64,000 nt of DNA from Streptomyces sp. RerS4. Its GTDB lineage: Bacteria > Actinomycetota > Actinomycetes > Streptomycetales > Streptomycetaceae. Every line of letters begins with the position of its first letter. Within the stretch, counting starts at the first letter, position 1. A model generated the notes under the pieces. The model was given only the letters and a program-made list of their open reading frames with translations. It was not told where the DNA came from and did no database searches. The position numbers and the translations under genes were made by a program. The stretch covers positions 7,054,501-7,118,500 of the forward strand of contig NZ_CP097322.1 of assembly GCF_023515955.1 (NCBI RefSeq), given 5' to 3'. This document shows, piece by piece, positions 8,926 through 17,669 of the stretch.

Positions 8926-9882
8926 TCAGGGGCGGAAGGTGCGGCGGTAGGTGTCGGGTGGGACGCCGACGCTGCGGTGGAAGTGGCGGCGCAGGGTGGT
9001 GGCGGTGCCCATGCCGGCGATCGAGGCGATGGTGTCCACGGTGGCGTCGGTGGTCTCCAGAAGTTCCTGGGCGTGGCGGATGCGTTGGGTGTGCAGCCAC
9101 TGCAGTGGGGTGGTGCCGGTGAGGTGCTTGAAGTGGCGGGCGAGATGGCGTGAGCTCATGCGGGCCTGGCGGGCCAGGTCCTCCACGGTGAGCGGTTGGT
9201 CCAGCCGCTCCAGCACCCAGGGGAAGAGTTCGTCCAGGGGGTGGTTGCCGGGGGAGGGGACGGGGGTGGCGATGAACTGGGCCTGGCCGCCGTCGCGGTG
9301 GGGTGGGATGACCAGGCGTCGGGCGATCTTGTTGGCGTTGGCCGAGCCGTGGTCGAGGCGGACGAGGTGCAGGCACAGGTCCATGGCGGCGGCCTTGCCC
9401 GCGGAGGTGAGGACGTCACCGTTGTCGACGTAGAGGACATCGGGATCGACGGTGGCCGCCGGGTGCCGCCGCGCCAGTTCGCGTGTGTGGGCCCAGTGGG
9501 TGGTGGCGCGTCTGCCGTCGAGCAGGCCCGCCGCGCCCAGGACGAAGGCGCCTGTGCACAGTGAGGCCACACGGGCACCGGCCTGGTGGGCCGCGCGCAC
9601 TGCGTCGACCAGTTCGGTGGGTGGTTCGCGGTCGGTGTCGGCCCAGCCGGGGACGATCACCGTGTCCGCTTGAGCGAGGTGGTCGAGTGGGTGGTCGGGT
9701 TCCAGGCTGAAGCGGTCGACGCGCACCGGACCGTTGCCGCAGAGGGTGAAGTCGTACCAGGGGTCCACGATGTGGGTCAGATCGGATCCGAAGACCTCGA
9801 CGGCCACCGCGAGTTCGTAGTGGAGCATGCCGTCGGTGACGGCCAGCGCAACAGTGGGCATGTCCGAAACTGTACGGGGCAT
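8926..9882 (-). CDS. GlxA family regulator (DJ-1/PfpI domain plus AraC HTH)
   Basis: A 318-residue regulator. Residues about 8-175 form a DJ-1/PfpI amidotransferase-like sensor with the nucleophile-elbow cysteine in ASLCTGAFVLGAAGLLDGRRATTHW. Residues about 215-318 carry two AraC-type helix-turn-helices (LTVEDLARQARMSSRHLARHFK and the VDTIASIAGMGTATTLRRHF region). The start is ATG 9882; a later in-frame ATG (9861) lacks a ribosome site. It is divergent from the reductase gene at 9984 with 101 bases between, which suggests that gene as its target. The effector is unknown. Confidence 0.92.
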   Translation of the reverse strand: MPRTVSDMPTVALAVTDGMLHYELAVAVEVFGSDLTHIVDPWYDFTLCGNGPVRVDRFSLEPDHPLDHLAQADTVIVPGWADTDREPPTELVDAVRAAHQAGARVASLCTGAFVLGAAGLLDGRRATTHWAHTRELARRHPAATVDPDVLYVDNGDVLTSAGKAAAMDLCLHLVRLDHGSANANKIARRLVIPPHRDGGQAQFIATPVPSPGNHPLDELFPWVLERLDQPLTVEDLARQARMSSRHLARHFKHLTGTTPLQWLHTQRIRHAQELLETTDATVDTIASIAGMGTATTLRRHFHRSVGVPPDTYRRTFRP

Positions 9883-9983
9883 GTCGTTTCCGACGCTCGT
9901 GTGGCGTGTCGCGCAGGGACAGGATGCGGGTGTCAGGCCGCAGCGGATGCGCAGCGGGCGTTCGAGTGCACGGGAGCAGTCTC

Positions 9984-11027
9984 ATGGGGTCAGGTCAGTT
10001 GGTGGCGGTGTTCGGCGCGTACGGTCACACCGGACGGTTCGTGGTCACGGAGCTGGTCGCGCGAGGGTTCGTCCCGGTGCTGTCCGGGCGGGACGCGCGG
10101 AAGCTGGCGGAGCCGGCGCGCGAGCACGGCCTGGAGGCCCGGGTGGCGTCGGTCGACGACGCGACCTCACTGGACCGGGCGTTGGCGGGCACGGTGGCGG
10201 TCGTCAACTGCGCCGGCCCCTTCGCCTCGACCGTCGGCCCCGTGATCGAGGCCGCGCTGCGCGCGAGGATCCCCTACCTGGACGTGGCCGCTGAGATCGA
10301 GGCCAACCTCGACACCTTCGCCCACTACCGGGAGCGGGCCCGCGAGGCGGGAACGGTGATCGTCCCGGCCATGGCCTTCTTCGGCGGCCTCGGCGACCTT
10401 CTGGCCACGGCGGCGATGGGCGACTGGGCCGAAGCCGACGAGGCCCACATCGCCTACGCGCTCAGCAACTGGCACCCCACCGCCGGCACCCGCCTCTCCG
10501 GCGCGGTCTCCCGCGAACGCCGTGGCGACTTCCGCCTGCGCTACAGCGGCGGACAGTGGGAGCGCCGCACCGACCAGGCGCCCACCCTGGAGTGGACCTT
10601 CCCGGATCCGATGGGGCCCCGGCCGGTGATCGGAGAGTTCACCATGGCGGACGTCGTCACCGTCCCCCAGCACCTGTCCATCCCCGACGTGACCACCTAC
10701 ATGACCACCGAGGCGGTCCGCGACGTCGCCGCCCCCCACACACCGGCCCCGACCGCCACCGACAAGAGCGGACGCTCAAACCAGACCTTCCTCGTCGACG
10801 TCGTCATCCGCTCCGGCGGAGCCGAACGCCGGGCCACCGCCAGTGGGCAGGACATCTACGCCGTCACCGCGCCCCTCGTCACCGAGGCCCTTGAGCGCGT
10901 CCTCACCGGCCGCACCAAGACCGTCGGCGTCGCCTCCGCCGGCGAGCTCTTCGACGCCCCCGACTTCCTGCACGCACTTGCCCCGCACATCACACTGGAC
11001 CTGCACCCGCAGAAGCGGAACGCCTGA
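9984..11027 (+). CDS. Saccharopine dehydrogenase-like / trans-acting enoyl reductase family oxidoreductase
   Basis: A 347-residue NAD(P)-dependent protein. The N-terminal Rossmann motif is VAVFGAYGHTGRFVVTELVARG (about 7-28), followed by SGRDARKL and a VVNCAGPF segment typical of saccharopine dehydrogenase N-terminal domains and the trans-acting enoyl reductases. The second domain starts near AMAFFGGLGDLL. ATG 9984 is preceded by CGGGAG 7-12 bases upstream; earlier in-frame starts would run back into the regulator promoter. It probably forms a divergent regulator-target pair with the GlxA gene. The substrate cannot be inferred. Confidence 0.85.
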   Translation: MGSGQLVAVFGAYGHTGRFVVTELVARGFVPVLSGRDARKLAEPAREHGLEARVASVDDATSLDRALAGTVAVVNCAGPFASTVGPVIEAALRARIPYLDVAAEIEANLDTFAHYRERAREAGTVIVPAMAFFGGLGDLLATAAMGDWAEADEAHIAYALSNWHPTAGTRLSGAVSRERRGDFRLRYSGGQWERRTDQAPTLEWTFPDPMGPRPVIGEFTMADVVTVPQHLSIPDVTTYMTTEAVRDVAAPHTPAPTATDKSGRSNQTFLVDVVIRSGGAERRATASGQDIYAVTAPLVTEALERVLTGRTKTVGVASAGELFDAPDFLHALAPHITLDLHPQKRNA

Positions 11028-11060
11028 TCCGAACGATCCCCCCAGCCGCCGGGCGCACCT

Positions 11061-11434
11061 TCAGTAAGGCGGTGGGAGTCTCCGACCGGTCCGTACCGCT
11101 GCCCATGCCCGACGGAGCCGGTGGAAGCGGCCGACGCGTTGGAGGCGCAGTAGGCGCTCATCAGCGGTGAAGTGCCCATGGCGGCCGGCGAGGAGACCCG
11201 GAGGTAGTAGCCGCCCGTCCTGAGCAGCGCGGGGAGGAAGCAGCGGGCGGTGGCGGCGCTGCCGTGTCCGCCATCGCCGCGTCGTCGACCTCCACCAGGC
11301 GGCTTCGTGGTGCAGGGAGCCGGCGACGCCGGCCAGCCGCTCCGATTCCAGTCCCAGCAGGGCCACCCTGGCGCCTCGCCGGTCACCACGGCGACGCGGC
11401 CGTTCAAAGGCATCCGGTGTGTCGCGTGTGCCAT
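11061..11434 (-). pseudogene. Short-chain dehydrogenase/reductase (SDR) pseudogene
   Basis: The minus strand begins like an SDR: ATG 11434, then NGRVAVVTG, the start of the cofactor site. The rest is scattered over frames: LGLESERLAGVAGSLHHEAAWW in a second frame, then FLPALLRTGGYYLRVSS and a SAYCASN stretch equivalent to the YxxxK region, but with N in place of the catalytic K. The middle third of the domain is missing. Frameshifts and an internal deletion make it non-functional. It fills most of the 688-base gap between 11028 and 11715. Confidence 0.7.
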
Positions 11435-11715
11435 GCGCCCTCCCCGTGCGCGGTGAGCGGTGCGCGGTTTGCGGTGTGCCGCTGCCGCTGCCGCTGCCGC
11501 TGCCGACGGATCGGACGGGGCCCGAAGCCGGACCGGGCGTGTGCCGGTGTCAGGCCCTGCGGCTACCCCGGGAACCTCCGCGAACACCCGCGGGCGTCGC
11601 CCTGCCGCGGCGCTCCCGGGGGCGCGCGGGCGGGATCGTGCCTATGCTGGATCTTGCCCTCGGAGGAGGAGCGCAGGCCGGGGAGCACGACGTCCGAGAG
11701 GCGGCGAGTACAGTC

Positions 11716-12105
11716 ATGGCCAAGCAGCCCAAACGGTCCCACCCGCGGCACGGAGAAGGTCCCAGCCCCCATCAGGGCACCGAGCAGCACGGCTGGTCGC
11801 CCGATGTCGACGCGACCCGTCAGCAGGACAATCCGAGCGCGCACCGCTCGTTCCACGCCGACGAGTACGCCCCGAAGAAGGGCCCCGGCCGCCGCGTGTC
11901 CAAGGAGGAGGCGGGCGATCCACACGGTAGGCCCGTGAAGAGCACGAGCAGCCGCGGCGAGGACCAGAGCAAGGGCAGCCACGAGGAGGGCATGCGCGAC
12001 ACCGGCCCCAAGGGCCGCTCCCGGCGCCCCAGCGGCACCCGGGACGCGTCGGCCGTGACCGGCGTCGACCCGCAGGATCCCCCTGGGGAGAGCAAGGCGC
12101 GCTGA
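11716..12105 (+). CDS. Conserved hydrophilic protein of unknown function
   Basis: A 129-residue, strongly hydrophilic, Gly/Ser/Lys/Asp-rich protein with no hydrophobic core, cysteine or signal peptide. It opens with MAKQPKRSHPRHGEG and contains SFHADEYAPKKGPGRRVSKEEA. It looks intrinsically disordered. I recall similar proteins in Streptomyces, annotated only as hypothetical. The ATG at 11716 is the first one that gives this composition; an in-frame extension upstream is low-complexity and overlaps the SDR pseudogene. It has no operon partner. Confidence 0.7.
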   Translation: MAKQPKRSHPRHGEGPSPHQGTEQHGWSPDVDATRQQDNPSAHRSFHADEYAPKKGPGRRVSKEEAGDPHGRPVKSTSSRGEDQSKGSHEEGMRDTGPKGRSRRPSGTRDASAVTGVDPQDPPGESKAR

Positions 12106-12387
12106 CGCGCCGCCCCCGGGCACTGGCCCCGGCGGACGAGCAGTCGTGTCGTCCTTCCGGGGGACCGCGGCACGCCTCCCGTAAGGGCCACGTCTCGGTG
12201 GGCGGTTGCGGCCCTCCCTCCCCTCCTCGACGTGGTGGCGCACGTTCTCCAGGAGGACGGAGCCTCGCCGTCCCCAGCGCCAAGCTGGACCGCACCGCCG
12301 GGCGCCCGACCTTCCGTCCACCCGTCCCACCCGTCCCGTCCGTCCCATCCGTCCGCCCGCCTCTGCATCCGCCGCAGGAGAGGTCCC

Positions 12388-12882
12388 ATGGCCGTTCGTC
12401 ACCAACTGATCCGGCGCCCCCCGCACGAGGTGTGGGCCGTACTGGCCGACCCGACGCGGTACGGGGAGTGGGTCGTGGGCCCCTCCGAGTCCACACCCCT
12501 CGACCCGCACTGGCCCAACGTCGGATCGCGCCTGCGCTACACGGTGCGGCTGGGCCCCTGCACGGCGCGGAGCGTGACCACCGTCCGCCACAACGAGCCC
12601 GGCAGGGAACTGGAGCTGGAGGCCCTGGCCAAGGGCCTGGGGACCGCGCGGATCTTCCTCCAGCTCCGGCCCTGGGGCGAGGAAACGCTCGTGATCTGCG
12701 ACGAGCACCCCCTGCGCGGCCTCAGCGGCGCCCTGCACAGTCCCGTGAGCGAGGTGCTGCTGCAGCTCCGCCACCGCGGCATGCTCGCCCGGCTTGCCCA
12801 GGTCGTGGAACGGGAGCACGCCGGGGCTGACGGGGGCGGCGACGAAGGTGGCCCTGCAGGGTACGCCGGAGCAGTTGCGTGA
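12388..12882 (+). CDS. SRPBCC (polyketide cyclase/START-like) family protein
   Basis: A 164-residue protein beginning with the family's typical RRPPHEVWAVLADPTRYGEWVVG (strand, helix, then the W of the pocket lid). The middle reads SRLRYTVRLGP and LEALAKGLGTARIFLQL. This fold binds hydrophobic ligands or acts as a cyclase; no specific role can be assigned. Start ATG 12388 with CAGGAGAGG 6 bases upstream. It is followed by a gap of degraded sequence. Confidence 0.8.
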   Translation: MAVRHQLIRRPPHEVWAVLADPTRYGEWVVGPSESTPLDPHWPNVGSRLRYTVRLGPCTARSVTTVRHNEPGRELELEALAKGLGTARIFLQLRPWGEETLVICDEHPLRGLSGALHSPVSEVLLQLRHRGMLARLAQVVEREHAGADGGGDEGGPAGYAGAVA

Positions 12883-13284
12883 GTTCCTGCGCAGTGGGTG
12901 GCAGAAGCCGTTGCAGGAGGACGGGTTGGATTGTTCCGGACGGGTTGTCGCGGAGCCGCTGATCCCCGCCGTCGAGGGTGAGGCAGCAAGGTTGCGGGGC
13001 ACCGGATACGCCTGATGAGACGCTGTTCGCCGCGATCACCTGCGGGGTTTCGCGGACACTCCGTCGCGTTGACCTTCGAGGCCCCTATCTGCGGCCGGTC
13101 ACCGCGGCGGCCCTGAGCGAAGCCCTTGACATCCGTGACCGCAGCGACCTCACCGTGATGGCTGTCTATCGTCGCCGACCGAGTACGGTCCGCCGGCCGC
13201 ACGGCGGACGACACCACCGCCCCGTGGACCTTGCCGCGAGCGAGCGGCTCTTCCAGCGCCTCATGTACGCGACCACGAGTGACC
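12883..13284 (+). other. Gene-poor stretch with uncharacterised coding-like fragment
   Basis: A frame ending at TGA 13013-13015 contains TPEQLREFLRSGWQKPLQEDG, which looks protein-like but has no usable start or recognisable family. From 13016 to 13284 I see no convincing gene. It is probably degraded coding DNA leading into the IclR-like remnant. Confidence 0.3.
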
Positions 13285-13562
13285 CGCCACCGACGCCGGC
13301 TTCGCCCCCGACGCCGCGGCGGCCGACCAGTCCCCGGCCGACCAGCTCCCGGCCGACCACCCGGCCGCGCACCCGCCACCCCTCGACGACGAGGAGAACG
13401 AACCGACGATCGCTGTATCGGCGCCGCCGTCCTGGACCCGGCCGGTCGCCCGCTTGGCGGCGTCAGCGTCACCACCGTCACCTTCGTGGTCCCGCGAGGA
13501 ACTCGCCTCGTACGCCCCCGCCCTTGCGCGCCGCCATCCTGGCCCCGGCCCCGCTGCTGTGA
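13285..13562 (+). pseudogene. IclR-type regulator, C-terminal domain remnant
   Basis: Three frames together give the end of an IclR effector domain. These are DDEENEP (about 13380-13405), then after a one-base shift CIGAAVLDPAGRPLGGVSV, TTVTFVVPR, then after another shift EELASYAPAL and LRAAILAPAPLL. In intact IclR proteins these form the final beta-strand and helix of the ligand domain. The N-terminal winged helix is absent. At least two frameshifts make it a pseudogene fragment. Confidence 0.55.
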
Positions 13563-13643
13563 ACACCGAAACCCGTGGCGGACCCGGGCGTTAAACCGGC
13601 GACACGGCCGCCACCGGCGCCCCGAACCGCAGGGAGATACCGG

Positions 13644-14633
13644 GTGTTCCCCACCGTCGTACGCCGCCTCGGGCGCTCACTCGCGGTCGTGGCCGCCTGC
13701 CTCCTCGCCGCGGGCGCCCCCGCCGCCGCCTCCGATCCGGTGACGGGCGGCCCGGTGCTCGACCGCGACTTCCCCGACCCCGACATCGTGAAGGTCGGCC
13801 GGACCTACCACGCCTACGCCACCCACGGCGAGACGGTGAACATCCAGCACGCCACCTCCACCGACCTGGTCCACTGGACACCGGTCGACGAGGACGCCCT
13901 GCCCGACCTCGGCGCGTGGGCCGAACCCGTCCGCACGCTCGTATGGGCACCCGAGGTCTTCGCCAACGGCCGCGGCTACACGATGCACTACACCGCCCGC
14001 GACCGCGCCGGCGGCAGGCAGTGCGTCGGCGTCGCCCTGTCGGCCACGCCCGACGGCCCCTTCAAGCCGACCGGCGACGGGCCGCTGGTCTGCCCGGTCG
14101 AGCAGGGCGGCGCCATCGACGCCGCGAGTTTCACGGAGGGCGGGCGCCGTTACCTCCTGTGGAAGAACGACGGCAACTGCTGCGAACTGCCCACCCGCAT
14201 CCACCTGCAACCCGTCTCCCGGGACGGCACGAGGACGACGGGCGAGCCCGTCGTCCTCATCGGCCAGGACCTCGCCTGGGAGGGCAAGGTCGTCGAGGCT
14301 CCGACCCTGGTGCGGCGCGACGGCCGCTATGTGCTCTTCTACTCGGCCGGTTTCTACGGTGACCACGGCTACTCCACCGGCTACGCGATCTCCGACCACC
14401 TCACCGGCCCCTACGCGAAGGCCCCCCAGCCCCTGATGTCCACCGAGTCCCTCGGCGGGGCCGTCCGGGGCCCCGGCGGCCAGGACATCGTGACCGGACC
14501 CGACGGACGGGACCGGATCCTCTTCCACGGCTGGAGCCCCGACGGCAAGCGGCGCACCCTGCACGCGGCCGGCATCGACTTCGTGGACGGCCGCCCCGTC
14601 CTGGACGCGGCGACGGGCACGGACCGGCGCTGA
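13644..14633 (+). CDS. Secreted glycoside hydrolase family 43-like protein
   Basis: A 329-residue exported protein. The signal peptide is at about 1-28 (VVRRLGRSLAVVAACLLAAGAPAAA). A five-bladed beta-propeller of GH43 type follows, beginning VLDRDFPDPDIVKVGRTYHAYATH, where the DFPDPD aspartate is the expected catalytic base. WAPEVFANGRGYTMHYTA supplies the second conserved region, and a later KVVEAPTLVRRDGRY segment contains the probable catalytic glutamate. GH43 enzymes act on arabinan, xylan or galactan. I chose GTG 13644 because AGGGAG lies 7 bases upstream and it starts the signal peptide cleanly. Confidence 0.85.
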   Translation: MFPTVVRRLGRSLAVVAACLLAAGAPAAASDPVTGGPVLDRDFPDPDIVKVGRTYHAYATHGETVNIQHATSTDLVHWTPVDEDALPDLGAWAEPVRTLVWAPEVFANGRGYTMHYTARDRAGGRQCVGVALSATPDGPFKPTGDGPLVCPVEQGGAIDAASFTEGGRRYLLWKNDGNCCELPTRIHLQPVSRDGTRTTGEPVVLIGQDLAWEGKVVEAPTLVRRDGRYVLFYSAGFYGDHGYSTGYAISDHLTGPYAKAPQPLMSTESLGGAVRGPGGQDIVTGPDGRDRILFHGWSPDGKRRTLHAAGIDFVDGRPVLDAATGTDRR

Positions 14634-14660
14634 GGCCCCGTCAGCCCGCCCCGGAGCCCG

Positions 14661-15533
14661 TCAACCCCACCGCTGGGCGTCGGAACCGTCGCAGGGCGTC
14701 GCCCGCAACCCCTGCTCGCCGTCGGTCAGGCAGCTCCCGGAGGAACGGCTCTTGACCTCGACCGACGCGTCGTCGTGGGGCGTCACCGTCCACCGCTGGG
14801 TAGCCACCCGCGCACAGCTCGCCCCGCGCAGCCCGGAGGCGTGGTCGTCCAGGCAGGCGCCAGTGGCGTGGTTGCGCAGCTCACTGCCCCCGTCGGGGAG
14901 CGGCCGGACCGTCCACCGCTGGTAGCTCATCCCGTTGGGCGCGTACGTACGCAGCCCCTGGTCGAGGCTGTGGTCCAGGCAGCTGCCCGTGGCCCGGTTG
15001 ACGAAGATCCGGGGGCCCTCGGCCTGCCGCTCCCCACTCGGCCCGAGCCCCCGGCCCGCAACCTGCCCGCCCGAGGCCTGCCCGCCCGAGGCCGGCTCCG
15101 ACGGCCACAACGCGTACGCCGTCACCAGCCCCCCGCACAGCAGACCGCCGCAGGCGCCCCCGACCACCCACACCCAGCGGCGTCGGGCCCACAGGTTCGC
15201 CCGCCGGCGCAATAACGTCCACCACCACCATCGCGTTCGCGAACTGACGTTCTGTTCCGTCTCGGGGGCGGCCTGCTTCGGCTGGCTCCGGTCCGCCGCC
15301 TCCCACAGGGTGCGGTACTCGTCCGGGTCCGCGCCCAGCGCCCGACACAGCTCGCGTACCGTCGCCCACGGCGGGATCGTCTGACCCCGGAAATAGCGCG
15401 ACAGCGACGAGTCGCTGATGCGCAACTCCGACTCCAGTGACCGCAGTGTGCGCCCCGACCGCTGCTGCAGTGCCTTCAGCGCGGTGCCCAGGCGCCGCGC
15501 CGGACTTGCGTGTCGATCATCGGTGCCCGTCAC
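14661..15533 (-). CDS. Membrane-spanning XRE-type HTH protein with ricin-B lectin domain
   Basis: A 290-residue protein with an unusual order. A cytoplasmic XRE-like helix-turn-helix lies at about 14-75 (ALQQRSGRTLRSLESELRIS..LSRYFRG). A Trp/Arg-rich stretch and one transmembrane helix follow at about 119-143. The outer region, about 168-290, carries three ricin-type beta-trefoil repeats (SCLDH..QRWTV, ACLDD..QRWTV, SCLTD..QRWG). It therefore looks like a one-component receptor sensing glycans outside and binding DNA inside. The start is GTG 15533 with AAGGGGG upstream; earlier in-frame starts are not protein-like. It is divergent from the secreted NlpC/P60-like and lectin genes, with 392 bases between. 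Confidence 0.85.
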   Translation of the reverse strand: MTGTDDRHASPARRLGTALKALQQRSGRTLRSLESELRISDSSLSRYFRGQTIPPWATVRELCRALGADPDEYRTLWEAADRSQPKQAAPETEQNVSSRTRWWWWTLLRRRANLWARRRWVWVVGGACGGLLCGGLVTAYALWPSEPASGGQASGGQVAGRGLGPSGERQAEGPRIFVNRATGSCLDHSLDQGLRTYAPNGMSYQRWTVRPLPDGGSELRNHATGACLDDHASGLRGASCARVATQRWTVTPHDDASVEVKSRSSGSCLTDGEQGLRATPCDGSDAQRWG

Positions 15534-15925
15534 GTTCGCCCCCTTCGCCGGCCGTCCGCGGCTCCCCCGAACGGCCCAGTCCTGTCCCGGGACGGTCACG
15601 TCCCAGCAGGTCGGAACCTTAGGGATCCCGACATCGCTGAAGCAAACGGGACGGTATTGCGGGGCCCGTTCCGTCTCCCGCAGACTCCTTCTCGTCCGGT
15701 CCCACGGCCCGAAGCGGCCGCACCGCGTCATCCACACCGAACGCGTGGATGCCGCCCGGGGACGGACCGAACTCCCCTCCTCACGCCCCGAGAACGCGCC
15801 GGGCTCCCTCCTCCACGACCCGTGGCGGTGCCCCGGCGTCGCCCCGGTGCGCCTCCGTACCCCCTCCCGGGGGCCGGGGGCGGGAGCGGAGCGCTTTCCA
15901 CCCCTCACGAGAACCAGGAGATCGC
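15534..15925. promoter_or_regulatory. Divergent intergenic region between lectin regulator and secreted genes
   Basis: This 392-base region must hold both promoters. The most regular element is an inverted repeat CATCCAC (15729-15735) / GTGGATG (15745-15751) with a 9-base spacer, a possible operator. A weaker pair, AACGGG..CCCGTT, lies near 15645-15670. No coding signal is supported in it. Confidence 0.4.
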
Positions 15926-16525
15926 ATGACCCACAACTCCACCCGCCGGTGGTACATGGCGGCGTTGACGGCAGTCCTCTGCGCCGGATCCGTCGCGCTG
16001 ACGGCGCCGGCCGCGCCCGCCGCCCCTGCGGCGCCCACCGCCCGGGTGGCGGTGGAGGCGGGCACCCTCGCACCCGACACCATTCGGGCGGCGCCCAGGA
16101 TCACCCGGGCCCAGGTACTGGCGCGGGCCAAGACCTGGCTGACCGCCAACAACGGCCGGCCCGTCCCCTACAGCCAGACCAAGTACTGGAAGGACGGCTA
16201 CCGGCAGGACTGCTCGGGATACGTCTCCATGGCCCTGGGCCTGCCCAAGCCCGGACCCAACACCGTCGCGCTGAAGAACAACGGCTTCACCCGCCGGATC
16301 GCGATGAAGGACCTGGCCCCCGGCGACCTCGTCCTCAAGGCGAACAGCAACAGCGCCGACTACCGCCACGTCGTCATCTTCGACGGCTGGGCCAACAGCG
16401 CACACACCGCCTACAAGTCCTACGAGCAGGCCGGTGGCGTCGGGACCCGCTGGAAGCAGCACTCCTACGGCGTGAACGGCCGCGACGGCTACCACGCCTA
16501 CCGACCCGTCAACATCACGGGCTGA
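15926..16525 (+). CDS. Secreted NlpC/P60-like (C40) cysteine peptidase-like protein
   Basis: A 199-residue protein with a signal peptide (about 1-35, ending in an Ala/Pro-rich stretch) and an NlpC/P60-like core. The nucleophile is C96 in QDCSGYVSMALGL, followed by APGDLVLK and the catalytic histidine H148 in YRHVVIFDGW. C40 enzymes cleave peptidoglycan stem peptides or related amide bonds outside the cell. Start ATG 15926 with AGGAG 7 bases upstream. The gene ends just before a strong hairpin and is followed 87 bases later by a secreted lectin, so the two probably act on the same cell-surface or glycan target. Confidence 0.82.
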   Translation: MTHNSTRRWYMAALTAVLCAGSVALTAPAAPAAPAAPTARVAVEAGTLAPDTIRAAPRITRAQVLARAKTWLTANNGRPVPYSQTKYWKDGYRQDCSGYVSMALGLPKPGPNTVALKNNGFTRRIAMKDLAPGDLVLKANSNSADYRHVVIFDGWANSAHTAYKSYEQAGGVGTRWKQHSYGVNGRDGYHAYRPVNITG

Positions 16526-16531
16526 CCCACC

Positions 16532-16566
16532 GCGCGGGGCGGGCGGCGCACCCGCCCGCCCCGCGC
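16532..16566 (+). terminator. Perfect 15-bp hairpin between peptidase and lectin genes
   Basis: Arms 16532-16546 and 16552-16566 are perfectly complementary (GCGCGGGGCGGGCGG) with a 5-base loop, 6 bases after the stop. It is a very stable terminator-like structure. Because a same-strand lectin gene follows, it may lower rather than abolish downstream transcription. Confidence 0.7.
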
Positions 16567-16612
16567 ACCCTCCACCTTCCCGCCCCCCACCCCACCGACA
16601 GAGGAGAGCCAC

Positions 16613-17098
16613 ATGACCACCACCGCACCCCCGAAGCGGCTGCGCGCCACCGTGACCTGCCTGCTGCTCGCCGGAGCCCTGGCCGCCGGCGCCGGCGTCA
16701 CGGCCACCGCGGCCGGCGCGCTCGACAGCGTCCAGACCTTCCGCAACGGCGCCACGTCGGCCTGCCTGGACGACAGCGAGCACGGCACCCGCACCTACAC
16801 CTGCCTCGCCAACCAGCACCAGAAGTGGAACGTCCACCGGTGGGCCGACGGCACGCGCGAGCTGCGCAACCTCAAGACGGGCAACTGCCTGACCGACAGC
16901 CCCCGGGGGCGGATCACCCCGCACCCCTGTGACAAGGCCAAGGACCAGAGCTGGATCGTGCACCGCTACCCGGACGGGGCCGTCGAGCTCAAGAACCAGG
17001 AGACCGGCCTCTGCCTCGACGACAGCCCGCAGCACCACCTGCGCACCTTCCCGTGCGGCACGCACGGCCAGCGGAGCCCGTTCCAGACCTGGCACTGA
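16613..17098 (+). CDS. Secreted ricin-type beta-trefoil lectin
   Basis: A 161-residue exported protein: signal peptide about 1-36 (ATVTCLLLAGALAAGAGVTATAAG), then three beta-trefoil repeats. These are ACLDD..QKWNV, NCLTD..QSWIV and LCLDD..QTWH, the QxW signature of carbohydrate-binding ricin-B domains. There is no catalytic domain. ATG 16613 has GAGGAG 6-11 bases upstream. Its repeats resemble those of the membrane regulator encoded divergently, so both may recognise the same sugar. Confidence 0.87.
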   Translation: MTTTAPPKRLRATVTCLLLAGALAAGAGVTATAAGALDSVQTFRNGATSACLDDSEHGTRTYTCLANQHQKWNVHRWADGTRELRNLKTGNCLTDSPRGRITPHPCDKAKDQSWIVHRYPDGAVELKNQETGLCLDDSPQHHLRTFPCGTHGQRSPFQTWH

Positions 17099-17103
17099 AC
17101 AGG

Positions 17104-17136
17104 GGCCGGGGAGGGTGAACGCCACCTTCCCCGGCC
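17104..17136 (+). terminator. Terminator hairpin after the lectin gene
   Basis: Arms 17104-17117 and 17123-17136 pair over 14 positions with one mismatch and loop AACGC, directly after the stop at 17098. Confidence 0.65.
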
Positions 17137-17282
17137 GGAGGCCGGTCCGGAACTTACCGGGAAGAGGTGACACCAGTCCCGGGGGAGACCGCCGAAGGCA
17201 CCGTGCGGGGGTGGAGGAACACGAGGCCGCGCAGGACGCAGAAGCAGGGGCAACTGTTCCCGTACTGCGGCAGAGTGGGGTC

Positions 17283-17669
17283 ATGGTTCACGTACTGGGC
17301 AGCAGGATCCTGCTGAGCCCTACCGATCCCGAGCGTTCCCGCGCCTTCTACGGCGCCACCCTGGGCCTCGCGATCCACCGCGAGTTCGGTACCGGTCCCG
17401 AGCGCGGCACGGTCTACTTCCTCGGCGGCGGGTTCCTCGAACTGTCCGGCCGCGCCGACGCGCCGCCCGCGCCCGGGATGCGGCTCTGGCTCCAGGTGGA
17501 AGACGTGAACGCGGCGTACCGTGAGCTGCGCGAGCGGGGCGCCGAGGTGCTGCGGCCGCCGCAGCGGGAGCCCTGGGGGCTGATCGAGATGTGGATCGCC
17601 GACCCCGACGGCGTACGTATCGCCGTGGTGGAGGTGCCGGCGGACCACCCCCTGCGCTTCCGCCCCTGA
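17283..17669 (+). CDS. VOC family protein
   Basis: A 128-residue glyoxalase/bleomycin-resistance-fold protein. It starts GSRILLSPTDPERSRAFYGATLGLAIHREFG, has a GTVYFLGGGFLELSG strand in the middle, and ends LIEMWIADPDGVRIAVVEVP with the C-terminal metal-ligand-like region. Substrate unknown. ATG 17283 is the first start giving the domain. It stands alone; the terminator at 17104-17136 separates it from the lectin. Confidence 0.85.
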   Translation: MVHVLGSRILLSPTDPERSRAFYGATLGLAIHREFGTGPERGTVYFLGGGFLELSGRADAPPAPGMRLWLQVEDVNAAYRELRERGAEVLRPPQREPWGLIEMWIADPDGVRIAVVEVPADHPLRFRP

